Source: Apis mellifera
Taxonomy: Eukaryota > Arthropoda > Insecta > Hymenoptera > Apidae
Assembly (NCBI RefSeq): GCF_003254395.2
Contig: NC_037646.1
Span: forward strand, 3,428,942 to 3,492,941
Length of the DNA: 64,000 bases
Reading direction: 5' to 3'
Shown here: positions 49,310 through 61,085 of the stretch, in pieces
Numbering within the stretch: position 1 is the stretch's first letter
Layout of the letters: each line of letters starts with the position of its first letter
Program-made: the position numbers and the translations under genes
Notes under the pieces: model-generated
Told to the model about the DNA's origin: nothing
Databases searched by the model: none
The model's input: the letters and a program-made list of their open reading frames with translations, nothing else

Positions 49310-50499
49310 AGTTGCTCTAGTAGTAATTGATATTAGGAAAAGAGCATTAAATTAGCAATTACTTAATTGAGAAGAGGTGGAACGTATTATTGTTATTATT
49401 TATCTAATGCAATTTTATGATAGGGAGATTAGATTAATTATTCGACCTTGAACATTATCAATTCGATTATCAGCAAATTTAATTTCTGGACATTTAATTT
49501 TAACATTATTAGGAATTTTCATTAGAAATTTTATTTCAATTTTACCAATTAATCTAATAATTCAAAATATACTTTTAACTTTAGAAATTTTTATATCAAA
49601 CGATATAAAATATATATCAAATTATTATAATTTAATATATATGAATCAAATTCAATATTATTAAATTCTGGATATTCATATGATCAATATCATTGATGAC
49701 CAATTGATTTAATTGAAAAAAAAGGATGATTTGTGAAAGAGAAATTTTTTCCAAAATCTAAATCTATATATCGACGCTTCTCTCTCTTTCTTAAATGATT
49801 GCACAATTTACAAATACTTGCTTTTCTTTCATGTTTCTTCGAGTCTGGGAATCTTTTGATTCTGACACACAACGAGACATTGTATACTCTGAATCTGTGG
49901 AGTAACGGAGCGTGGAGGATAATTATTTTGGTGGCGAGGGTTCATCGCGTATAATCGAGAACGTGGGTAAACGCTTAAGTGATTTTACTTCAATTTTCCT
50001 CCTGTCTGTTGTTGTTGGTGTTGTTGCGGTCTACCTCATCACATGTCGTGATCATGTGCCGTTTGACGATGATCGTGATCCCGTTGATATCCGTTATTTC
50101 GAGAATTCGCCAACACGATACGATTTTTTTTATCTCGTCAAAAATCGTTAAAAATCGCGAACAATCGAATTTCAACTTTGAAATTTTACTCCTTTTACTC
50201 CTATAAATAATCTTGGAGCGAAATGACAGCGTCTCGAAAATAATAGCGAAGGGAATTAATCTTTGTCGCGTGGACAAAGATTCTCGTGTATTGTGCTATT
50301 GGCCAGTAGGAGCAAGTTTAATTAAGAGTTGAGTAATGATCGAGCTCTTATGAATTTATATACAAAACTATCTTTCAACGTTTGAAATTGATGGAACGAT
50401 CAATTATAACTTCGAATTTTATTAAATCCTTCCAATATTTCGAATCGGCCAGGACTTATAAAAGTATCGTGGCATAACTTGATCGAAACTATCGGCTCA

Positions 50500-51500
50500 T
50501 TGTTCACGAGGGGGAGACCATATAGCTACCCGTAATTGCTATTGGCCCCGTTGTGTACATTCAGGTCGGGTCATAGGCGACGACAACGCGAGGAGCACGA
50601 GGGGAACAGAGGAGAGGAGAAGAGGGGTTGGCATAGGAGTGTGACCACGTATAGATACGACACAACGGTATAGATACGAGGTAACGGGAGGAAATTAGAG
50701 GTTGGACACTGATCTCCGGGTCACTGCCATGTGACACTCATGAGAGACTGGCCTCGCGCTCTCCTCTTCCTACGTGTATATATCCAAGCTTCTAATTAAC
50801 CCTCTCTCGTAACGAAGAGAGAAAGAAAGAAAGAACGAAAGAAAATTAAAAGATCCATCCAACGGGTCAAGATATGGAATATATTGCGTATTCCAGTTTA
50901 TCCAGTTGATCTGGTTTCTCTCTCTCGCACTGGCCTCGCCCAGTATCGATTCGAATTACGAGAATCTTGGCCTCTTAGGTTAAGGAGCATCGATTTGCAT
51001 TTTCCTTATTGCGCCCGATAATCCAGGCCCATCCGCCCACCCGCTTGATCTACGTGGCTACGTGCTAATCTGTACGTGCCGGCCGACTTGTTTATCGTAT
51101 CGATAACTTCTCGTGGGATGAGAACGACGCGCGTAATAACGATGACTCGGGGGACACACCGATCGTGGCGGGCCTTGTGCGGTACCGTTAAAACGGCGAG
51201 CCGAGTCGCAGGTTCGGCGCATACCGCGGTTAGCCTCGCGCAAAAACGAGACAATCGACGATCGGCTCTAGATAGACCGGTTAGCGATTCGACGACGAGA
51301 GAGAGAGAGAGAAGGAAAGTGGGACGCGTGAAATATCCGCGTCGAAGGAAGAAGAGTGAGAATGGAGAGGATCGGATCGATATTCGAAGGCAATTGCGTT
51401 ACGTCGATTGTGTAATTGTTCGAGTCACAACTCGTCGAGTTCAACAGGATTCATTTTCCGAGACTAATAAACCGGAGAGGTCCTCGACCTCTTCGTGACC
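50500..51500. promoter_or_regulatory. GC-rich island
   Basis: CpG-rich DNA begins near 50500 and is richest at 51000-51300, with a short GA run at 51298-51311. The direct repeat TATAGATACGA occurs twice near 50652 and 50671. A 140-codon plus frame (51076-51498) overlaps minus frames of similar length and is rich in Arg/Thr, which reflects composition. Nothing is recognised as a gene. Confidence 0.22.
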
Positions 51501-53190
51501 TGTACACTCAAGGGCATACGATCGAACGGCTTTCATCATCGTCATCGAGCACATCTGTCCCATAAATCGTACGATAAATTTTGTAGATTATTTGAACAAG
51601 CTCAAATAATCAATAATAATCAATATCGTGTGTGATTTGTGATCGAGGATAGTTTGAAATAAAAGAATTTCGATCGATCATTAATATTTTGGAATTTCTT
51701 ATAAAATTAATGAAAATGAAGAGGCAAGAATGTATCGATTCTTATAGGTTTTTTCGTTTAGGATATTAAATTTCGAGCGAATCAACAAATAAAACAATTA
51801 AAAGTACAAAGGGTTAGGTAAAGTTGGAAAGTCAAAGCTTATCCAGCAGAAACACGAAAGACAGATCCGTTTCCTCCGGAACGGAGGCTTTCCTATCTTC
51901 ATCGCCTCTGCGGTAATTTTCATAAACTACGGCAAAGGGTGTTCCGTCATTACAATGCAAAGGTATTTTGCATGTATATGGTCAACCACGAGTGGAACAC
52001 GCGAGTTAACCTACTCGATAACACCCACACAGTTCGAAGCGTCTGTCTAACTTCGGTTTGTCTCGTCTGGCCAGTCCTCCAGAGATCTGGCTGGTCGAAA
52101 CTGCTTCCCGTAAACACCGTTACAGGAAGGGCGTACATTGGCACACGAGTGAATCTACACTCAGGATGCACCTGTGCACGAGTTAGTTCCTGGCGTATAA
52201 GCACGCGAGTCGTTACGCCTCGTATTTCCATTCCTCGTTTCGTATATGTGTAACGAAGTGATTTCTATCAGATCGTTTTCAGGTAAAAAGAAAATCACGA
52301 TGCGCTCGATTGAATATCATTGGATATGTTAATACTACTTTTACAGCGTGTAATAATCAGAAATTGTTGTAGTCATTTTAACCTATATATCTATTAGACG
52401 AGTTTTAAAATTTTCAAATTAAGTTGCTTAAAATATTTCATTGAAATGAAAAATGAGAAGATAACTTTTGTACAAATTTATTCCAATTCACTTTTTTTTG
52501 TATACGCACGCTGGTCATCGCGCTTATCCTTTTCTTGTTCGAGGTACTCAGCTGGCAATTTATGCAGGCTATTTATGCTGGCTTGGTCAACGAGCACTGC
52601 TTGCAAACACATACCAAATCTGACCTTAAATTGTATATATATCTAATTAATATTTTTACCGATCGCGCTTGGCCTCTGCGATTTTACCGATCGATAAATG
52701 TTAGGTTAGAATCCTCCTCTCGTTTTGGAAAAATAAGTTTCTTCTTTTAAAATAAATTATATTCAGATGATCTAATGTTGAGAAATTTTGCCAGGACTAT
52801 CTTCTAAATATATCCATTCACTTTTTCATTTTGTAAATTAAACATATTTTTAAGAGGCAGAGAAGACAATCTTTCTAGGTTAGGTTTGACAACTCCACAA
52901 ATGGGATAAAATCGAATGAAACTGTTACACAATAGATACACATTGCTCCGATCTTTTATTACTATTACATTCACAGCAAGACAATCCAAACCGTTAACGT
53001 AACTTTTCAATGATATTTAAACCGGTAAAGATATTCCACGCGTTTAACGAGCCTCGATCATATCGTAAATATGAAAAAGCGCACGATAACTGGCATATAA
53101 TAAGCGTGAATTCTACATAACGTACGTCTACGTACATTCAAATCACCCGCATCGTTAAACTCTTATTACCATTCTCATTACCCAAGAGCG
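51501..53190. other. Mixed non-coding stretch
   Basis: No gene is recognised. Overlapping frames on both strands at 51939-52253 lack a known motif. TTTTCAG/GTAAAA at 52276-52288 joins an acceptor-like and a donor-like sequence on the plus strand. Telomere-type fragments (TTAGGTTAG at 52701, TAGGTTAGG at 52876) occur. Confidence 0.5.
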
Positions 53191-53760
53191 TACCATTGAA
53201 AGAGATTCGAGTTCAAGGTACGTCGAGAGAAACACCTGCGGCAATTGACCTTTTGCCGTTCGGTATGCGTGTTTCGAAGACATTGGGTCTTCGAGGAAGG
53301 GGAGGATTTTTGGATTCTGCACGCGTCGTTGCACACGTTCCTCTCCCCTCTCTCTCTCTCTCTTTCTCGCACGAATTATCATCGCAGCACAGTTAGAGAA
53401 AGAGAGAGAGGAGCGGGTCGTCCAGGTCGTTAGTTTGGCTCGCGTGGAAATCAGAGCTCGGGCGCGATAAAACGTGAGGAAATTCGGGCGAATATTCGGG
53501 GTGGAGAGACGTGGGCTGGAAGGTTAATAGGAACTATGGTGCACGTAGCTCATTCCACGGTTGCGCCAGGTGCATATTATTCACGTCTTGGCCGGATAGA
53601 TCTCGCGCAAATTCATAAAGCAATCCTTTGTACGGATACTTCTACGAGGTTCGGTGCTCTTTATGGAAATTTCTTGGGGGGAGGAAACCCGGTCAGAGAT
53701 GGAAAGGAAGAAGGATGGTCGGTAAGACAAAGAGAAGCATCCTGAACATTTCCCTGGGAA
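53191..53760 (+). promoter_or_regulatory. Possible promoter and first exon, weak
   Basis: The moderately GC-rich segment has a CT run near 53350, CACAGTTAG (initiator-like) at about 53388 and a GA run at 53398-53411. After about 140 bases of stop-rich sequence comes an ATG at 53536, which opens 62 codons to a donor-like GGTCG/GTAAGAC near 53721. The encoded start (MVHVAHSTVAPGAYYS) matches nothing I recognise. The order of elements suits a first coding exon, but each piece is individually common. Confidence 0.15.
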
Positions 53761-54489
53761 AGACTTAAAATATTGTCGGGCCCACTGAAAAATTCTTTTC
53801 ACAGACGAGTTGTCAAAAGCTTCTCGTCAATTTGCATGACCTTGAACTGGATTATTAAACCTTCTTTTTTCTCTTCCTGATTTTAGTTTCTTCCAATTAC
53901 ACGCAAGAGCGACACAATTTGTATACAGTTTTATCTATCCAAGCAGAGAAAAAAAAGTATGGAAGATTTGTAAATTTCAATCTTAAATAAAACCAACCAA
54001 ATTTATGATCAATATTTTTAATAATACATAGAAGAATTCTCGTTCTTCCAACGATTTCGTTAAAAAAAAAAAACAATCGAGGACAGCTTCACGACAATTA
54101 ATTGCTTGCATTTTCCCTGCGGCCATGTTTCCTCCAGTTTGAAAAATCTTATCTGCCCTTCCTTCTCCCTTTTTCAAACCCAGAAGCCCAGTTCCAAGCG
54201 GCAAGAGGAATTTAGCTTTAACCACCCTCCTAATTTTACGATCAACCACCAAAGCATCCACCGATAACTAAGACCACTTCCAAGGGATCAAGCGACGTCG
54301 ATTACCTTTCCAACACCGGTTTTGTGTGTGTGTGTGTACGTGAACGCAATAGGATCCACGCGCATACTTGGCGCGCCTAAGCGAATTCTTTCCGCGTGTC
54401 CGTCAACGTGATATCGTTCCAGCATTCGAGAAATTCCTTCCACCCCTTTCTCTCTCTCGCCGATTCTTTCTCGCGATGAATTTGAAAAG

Positions 54490-54516
54490 AAAGGAAGGAA
54501 GGAAGGAAGGAAGGAA
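54490..54516. repeat. GGAA microsatellite
   Basis: About six GGAA tetranucleotide units give a Lys/Glu/Gly-rich frame on one strand and Phe/Leu/Pro/Ser on the other. Confidence 0.9.
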
Positions 54517-55891
54517 GAAATTTTCTTCCTTCTCGATACACGATGCAACGAGCCACTTAAGAGACCCGTATGCGCATTCCTTTAACGCAAGACGGAGGGG
54601 ATTACGTGAGCGCAATGTTCGTCTTTAATATGCGACAGACGAGTTGACCTCGCCCTTTTCGTGTAGGTGTACTTGTCTCAGACTATTATCCAACTACGTA
54701 TCTCCCTCTAAGCCGGCAACTGGCCGGGAATTTATAATAAATACGGAGCACGATCTCATCGTTGCGAACAGGGCTCCTCTTCGGACGTATTCCAACGTGT
54801 TTTTATAAACGAAGGGTGTAAACGAGAAATTTTTGGCTATTGGAATTTTATAATCTTTTTTAATAAGAGTTTGAGTTAATTTGTAAAGTTATTTTTCTTT
54901 TTATAGGTCAATTGATTAAACTTTCATAACATTTCAAATAATGTAAATGCTTAGCAATTTTTTTTTAAACGGAGATGGATTTTCCAGAATGAATTGTATA
55001 TAATTATATCGGGAAAGGTGTAACGAATACAAAGATGACACGATTGGTCGAAAATTTTATTTCCCAATCATCTCTCCAAAAGGAATATCGAAATTCTGCA
55101 AAGTAAAACAATAAATGGAGTCGTGAAAATAACGAACAATTTCACGGGTATGGAATTTAAATAACATGGTTAAATTATTATTGGAAGTGCGGGTCCGTCG
55201 AATGGAATATTGAAATTAAAATTAATAGAAAATACCTGTAAATCATCCCTTTACCATTTACCGGAACAAATCACCGTGACGGTACGGAACGCACAACTTC
55301 GAAGTTTAGAAAACAATTCAATAAAAGTTAACTCGTTTTTTAACGCATGTTAAACCGGCGAAATTCCGGTTATAATAAATTGTGCTATCACGCGAACCGG
55401 TGATTATACCCAGCCATTGTATACAGCTGTGTATTCCAACCACGGTGGATGACACGGTGGAGAATACGACGAGGGATTATCAGATAGGGATCGAGAAAGG
55501 AAACGTTAATGCGGACCCGTTGACGCGGTCCTACATAACGATGATAATACGAGCTACTCATAGCTTGGATGGATTTCTATAAATCCCTCGCCGTTTATTC
55601 AACCACCAATCCTCTATCCTCAAACATATGTCAAAAGACGGCGTATAAGTCTCTCAGCTTCTTCACTTTGTGTTATAAACCATCGTTCCTTGATACGCTC
55701 CTTTTCACCATTCTTCTTCCTTCTTCATTGGATTATCTTCCAGGCTTAGCCGAGGAGCTTTTGTCGTTGTGGTGTACGAGTCGTTGAATCTCTATTCGAT
55801 GCATTCTTTGTCGAACGCTTTACGTTTCGAGAATAGAATATTTTTCTTTCTTTTTTTTGGTGGTCGATAAATATTTTGTTTGGAAACTTAC

Positions 55892-55927
55892 CTTTCCATC
55901 CTTTTCATTGATTATTGTACATGTAAT
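55892..55927 (-). other. Tentative 36-base microexon
   Basis: On the minus strand CTAACTTTTACAAATTAG (a branch-point-like CTAAC with an acceptor) precedes 36 bases ending GGAAAG/GTAAGTTT, a strong donor. One frame is open and would add exactly 12 residues (ITCTIINEKDGK); the other two have stops. No host gene is visible, so this may be chance. Confidence 0.17.
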
Positions 55928-57104
55928 CTAATTTGTAAAAGTTAGATCATGGAATCGATGAAAATAAGATTGTTAAACCTTCCTAAAAAAAAGTATTATT
56001 TACTTCTTTCGTGAATTAAAAATTCGCAATAATGTTTCGTTATAACGTAAATATGGCACGTTGATTAAGCGCGATAATCGCATTGTACCAGCAGCTAAGA
56101 CGATCGTCAGCCATCTGGCGGTTCAATAATCAAGACAAATGCATATTCGTCGACACAGAGGATCCTGTATCGTCTGCTCAGTGATGCATATCCGTCTTAG
56201 CGACGCAAATCTGAGGGAAGCCCTTTACGAATTCACGTAGATCCCTCAAAATAAATTCTCCCATTATTTTCTCATAATTCGAAACAGATAGTTCTCCACA
56301 AACAAACACATATATATATATTAACCCTCTCCATATAGATGTTATATCGCAGACGGGAAACAGTTGCGCGTTATACCAAGCTAGACAAATATGCGGCGCG
56401 ACTGCGTATCTCCCCGCTCGAAATGCCCCATTATCGGCAGATTAAACGGTACAACAGTTTCAAATCTCGATGGTACCACCACCTCTCGATTTATGTCGTA
56501 TCGAACGATCGTTTCCACGAGATATCGCGAGCGAATGAGAGAGACAGAGAGAGGGAAAAGGAAACGAATCGTTTCGAGATGGAGCCACGGTGTAAATGTT
56601 GCCCGGATGATCCTGTCCCTTAACCCTCTCCCTCCTCTCACCCGTATGCAGGGAAAGAGGAAAGGAAAAAGAGGTGGTTAACGCCGGAAGCATAGGTTTT
56701 ACGACCCCTCTTTTCAGCTGCATTAGTCGCATGACAACGTGTTACACACTGCACACGGCTAATTATTAATGTTACGGTTATTACCGCTACATTCGCCGCG
56801 GTTATGACCCATAAAGTAACGCTTTATCGATACGCGGAACGTGTTCCAGTGGAAATAGCTGATTGATTCTCTCGCCGTTTTCGAATCCACCTATTTCCAA
56901 TGGTTCGATCAAGTTTTGGGCGGGAAATTGAAATCGGAGAAATAAACAGTGTGGGGAAGGAGATTTAATCAATTCTTGATCAAGCTTGAAGATGTCCTTT
57001 CCTTGGATTTTAGATTAATGTTAATTTGTTAATGGAGTGGAATAATATATGTTCTATTTCTTTTTTACTTTACGTTGCAACGTGAGTTTTTTGTAAGTAA
57101 ATTA

Positions 57105-58709
57105 TACATGTGCACGATTTATTCTTTTAAAGATTTTTTTTTAATAAATAATATTTAAGTGGATATAGTTCATGATGTTCTAAAGAAGTAAAAATTTGGG
57201 GCGAGCAACCCTCTAGATAATAATTAATTCCTTTCATTATTCCATATGGTATAATATTCCTTTTAGGTACTATTTTTCAAATTGCTTGCTCTAAAATTAA
57301 ATTTCATCTTAATAAATAATACATGTGCAGGATTCATTCTCTTAAAGACTTTTTTTTTAATAAAATCACAAACGTTTAAGTGGATATTAATTCCTTTTAT
57401 TATTCCATACATATGGTATAATATTTCTTTTAGGTATTATTTTTAAATTTCATCTTAATAAATAATAGATATGCACGATTCATTCTTTTAAAGATTTTTT
57501 TTTAAATAAAATCACAAATATTTAGGATTAAGTAATGATGTTCTAAAAATTTGGAGCGAGCAACCCTCTAGATAATAATTAATTCCCTTCATTATTCCAT
57601 GTATATGGTATAATATTCCTTTTAGGTATTATTTTTAAATTTCATTTTAATAAATAATACATGTGCACGATTCATTCTCTTAAAGATTTTTTTTAATAAA
57701 GTCACAAATATTTAAGTGGATAGTAAGTTAAGTAGTTAAGTAGTTTTACTAGAATTAAATAATGATGTTCTAAAAAGTAAATGTAAAAATTTGGGACGAG
57801 CAACCCTCTAGATAATAATTAATTCCTTTCATTATTCCACGCATATGGTATAATATTCCTTTTAGGTACTATTTTTCAAATTGCTTGCTCTAAAATTAAA
57901 TTTCATCTTAATAAATAATACATATGCATGATTTATTCTCTTAAAGACTTTTTTTTTAATAAAATCTCAAATGTTTAAGTGGATATAGTTTTAAGTGGAT
58001 ATTAATTCCTTTCATTATTCCATACATATGGTATAATATTCCTTTTAGGTATTATTTTTAAATTTCATCTTAATAAATAATAGATGTGCACGATTCATTC
58101 TTTTAAAGATTTTTTTTTTAATAAAATCACAAATATTTTAGGATTAAATAATGAAGTTCTAAAAATTTGGAGCGAGCAACCCTCTAGATAATAATTAATT
58201 CCTTTCATTATTCCATGCATATGGTATAATATTTCTTTTAGGTACTATTTTTCAAATTGCTTGCTCTAAAATTAAATTTCATCTTAATAAATAATACAGG
58301 ATTCATTCTCTTAAAGATTTTTTTTTAAATAAAATCACAAATATTTTAGGATTAAATAATGATGTTCTAAAAATTTGGGGCGAGCAACCCTCTAGATAAT
58401 AATTAATTTCTTTCATTATTCCATATGGTATAATATTCCTTTTAAGTACTATTTTTCAAATTGCCTGCTCTAAAATTAAATTTCATCTTAATAAATAATA
58501 CATGTACAGGATTCATTCTCTTTTTTTTTAATAGAATCACAAATATTTTAGGATTAAATAATGATGTTCTAAAAATTTGGGGCGAGCAACCCTCTATATA
58601 AGATAATAATTAATACGTGAAATTTAATTTTAGAGCAAGCAATTTGAAAAGTAGTAGCTAAAAGGAATATTATACCATATGCATGGAATAATGAAAGGAA
58701 AATTAATTA
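57105..58709. repeat. Eight-copy complex array ending in an inverted copy
   Basis: Copies start at 57105, 57320, 57466, 57658, 57919, 58081, 58295 and 58499, most at TACATGTGCA or TAGATGTGCA. A full unit reads GATTCATTCTCTTAAAGA, TTTTTTTAATAAAATCACAA, AATGATGTTCTAAAAATTTG, GCGAGCAACCCTCTAGATAA, CATTATTCCA, ATATGGTATAATATTCCTTT, AAATTGCTTGCTCTAAAATT and AAATTTCATCTTAATAAATA. Copies 2 and 5 lack the GCGAGCAACCCTC part, and each is followed by a copy with the matching GGAGCGAGC variant, so a multi-unit block was duplicated (57320 and 57919, about 599 bp apart). In copy 8, after GATAATAATTAATA near 58614, the sequence turns round. Positions 58618-58709 are the reverse complement of the second half of the unit, for example GAATATTATACCATATGCAT. 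The inverted part could pair with 58190-58290 or 58400-58490. No coding remnant is visible. Confidence 0.95.
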
Positions 58710-58814
58710 TTCCATATTTTAAGTTTGCTCGTGAAAGTTCTTATACGAAGAACTTCACTCTAGAACGTAATCATAATTTTAATGAGGGCGCTATACTTAA
58801 TTGAATTCAAAAGT

Positions 58815-58816
<2 letters not shown>

Positions 58817-58868
<52 letters not shown>
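58817..58868. repeat. TA microsatellite, 26 units
   Basis: A 52-bp perfect TA run lies just right of the inverted end of the array. Such runs can extrude as cruciforms and often gain or lose units. Confidence 0.96.
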
Positions 58869-58871
<3 letters not shown>

Positions 58872-60151
58872 TGAAAAATTTTATAATTCTATATAGAGAC
58901 GATATATCAAGATATGTGATTATATATTGGCAATATTTTCGCGCGTAACACTTTTATCACGGGGAAGAATAATCAATTCGAGACAGACGATGAATTATTC
59001 GCTAATATTTGATAAGTAATGTTAAAATTAAATTTATCCCGCATATAGGATAGGATCGTCCATTAAAACGCACTATGGCACATTTGAGATAACAGTACCA
59101 GTCATAACACAGACTCATAATACCAACGTCTCCCGGAGTTTCCTCATTTAAGAATAAAATTTCATTAAAACTGTTCAAAACTTCACCGAAACTTCTCCCC
59201 TTACTTTTCAATTACATGATTTATGACACAAGGGAAATAAAACATCCAGTTAACCTTATAAAATCGAATAAGATTAACATTCCTCCCTCCTCTTTAATAT
59301 TATTATAATATAAAATTATTTTGATTAAATATTTTTACTTTCTGAGATTATATTTATGGATAAACGATTCTACATCCAATATTTATTCTTTCGTCTTAAA
59401 TAAATCAAAGATCCACGAATACAATTATTGAATGTGAGCGCAATTTTAAAAAGCGCCCTCTTTCCCGCGCTTTTGCAATCTTCGATATTATTATTATTCA
59501 ACGTAGCTTCGATAGTTTCTCGATCGCTTCGATCCCATCTCCTCGAAAATGGGTAACACGATCCAATTCTTTCTCGCGTATGCCTTCGATTCGAACGGTA
59601 TTAGCTCCTCGGCCCCATGTTCATCCATTACAGTTTTCAGACACGGAAATTTATCCTCCACCTTCGTCTCCCCTCCCCGGGAATATGAGATCCACGTATA
59701 GCCTCGTAAGAAAGGGCGAGAGAGAGAGAGAAAAAAACCTGGAATTAATATTTCTTTCTGCGCCCTCCCCATCTCCCTCCCCCCTTTTCCCTCCTCGCTC
59801 GTTTTCTAAGCCGGATTCCCCGAGAAAACTGTGAAAAGAATTTAAATTCCGCGGCGCGAGTTCTTATAACGGCCACGCTACGAAGGCTATGTGTCATATT
59901 AAAAAGTTCAGGAGCAAAGGAGATCTTCCGGCCTGACGTTTATTTCTTAGCCCCGGTGATAATACGGAGGCAGAATTTTCATGGCTTTTCATCCGCGCGA
60001 CTTTTCACTTTCTCCCCGACCAACGTCCAATCCAAGTCATTGTTTAATTATTGAAAGGATTGTGCAATAATATTAATATAATTTCTCGAATCAATTTCGA
60101 CTACCTTCTTTCTTAGACTTTTCATAAGACTTTAATTCTTGCATCAAAACA
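58869..60151. other. Non-coding stretch
   Basis: No gene is recognised. The 69-codon minus frame at 59002-59211 reads smoothly, but starts at a non-ATG codon and has no splice sites or known motif that I can see. A GC-richer, C-rich part at 59500-59870 contains a short GA run. Confidence 0.5.
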
Positions 60152-61085
60152 AAATCAATTTGTCTTACTAGCAAACCATGAGATATATGTGATAACGACA
60201 TTTAAAACGAAGTTGGCTGTTATAAACGTTTGACACTAGCGACACTAACGTGAGAAAACGAAACTACTCTCTGAGCGGCCATAATTGCAAGCTCACTTTT
60301 AAAAATTATTAATCAAATCGCAGAGAATTTTCTCCTCCGTGAGTCGTTCTCAAATTTCTCTTCTTCTCGCATTGCGTAAATTTTGGAAATCAATTTTTCT
60401 TATTAGTAAACTATGAGAAATGTGATAATGACACGATTTAGAACGAAGTTGGTTATAAACGTTCGACACTAGCGTGAGAAAACGAAACTATTCTCCGAGC
60501 GGCCATAATTGCAAGCTCACTTTTAAAAATTATTAATCAAATCGCGGAGAATTTCCTCCTCCGTGAATCGTTCTCAAATTTCTTCTCGCATTGCGTAAAT
60601 TTTGGAAATCAATTTTTCTTACGAGCAAACCATGAGAAATGTGATAATAGAACGAAATTGGCCATTATAAAACGTTCGACACTGGCGACACTAGCGTGAG
60701 AAAACGAAACTACTCTCCGAGCGGCCATAATTGCAAGCTTAAATATTCACTTTTAAAAATTATTAATCAAATCGCGGAGAATTTCCTTCTCCGTGAATCG
60801 TTCTTCTCAAATTTCTTCTTGCGTTGTATAAATTTTGGAAATCAATTTTTCTTACTAGCAAACCATGAGAAATGTGATAACGACACGGTTTAGAACGAAG
60901 TTGGTTATAAACGTTCGACACTAGCGACACTAGCGTGAGAAAACGAAACTACTCTCCGAGCAGCCATAATTGCGAGCTCAAAAGTTTTTTAAAAATTATT
61001 CTCACCGAATCGAAAGAATTGGAGAATTTGAAACTCCTCCGTGAATTCTCAAATTTCTCCTCTTCTCGCGTTGCGTAAATTTCGG
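60152..61085. repeat. Four-copy tandem array, 219-235-bp unit
   Basis: AAATCAATTT starts copies at 60152, 60387, 60606 and 60839. Each copy holds CCATGAGAAATGTGATAA or a variant, GAACGAAGTTGG, ATAAACGTTCGACACTAGCG, GTGAGAAAACGAAACTA, GAGCGGCCATAATTGCAAGC, TTTTTAAAAATTATTAATCA, GAATTT(C/T)CTCCTCCGTGA and GCATTGCGTAAATTTTGGAA. GAG(C)GGCC marks 60273, 60497, 60719 and 60958. GACACTAGC is itself doubled in some copies. The fourth copy is the most diverged at its right end. Confidence 0.94.

Larger units (their letters stand above)
46982..50499. other. AT-rich non-coding stretch with CT microsatellites
   Basis: No gene is recognised. A strong acceptor occurs at 47109 (see separate entry). CT runs lie at 48740-48766 and 49244-49308. 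A very AT-rich part lies at 49400-49740. Plus frames at 47230-47702 are CT-rich and motif-free. Confidence 0.55.
53761..57104. other. Mixed to AT-rich non-coding stretch
   Basis: No gene is recognised. A GT run lies at 54323-54338, a GGAA run at 54490-54516, poly-A near 54062, and mixed composition at 54280-54720 and 56340-56900 with overlapping frames on both strands. A tentative minus microexon at 55892-55927 is annotated separately. Confidence 0.55.

Noticed and set aside
59002..59211. 69-codon minus frame that reads like a globular protein
   Set aside because: It has a non-ATG start, no splice sites in suitable places and no recognised family. It is too short to separate from chance.
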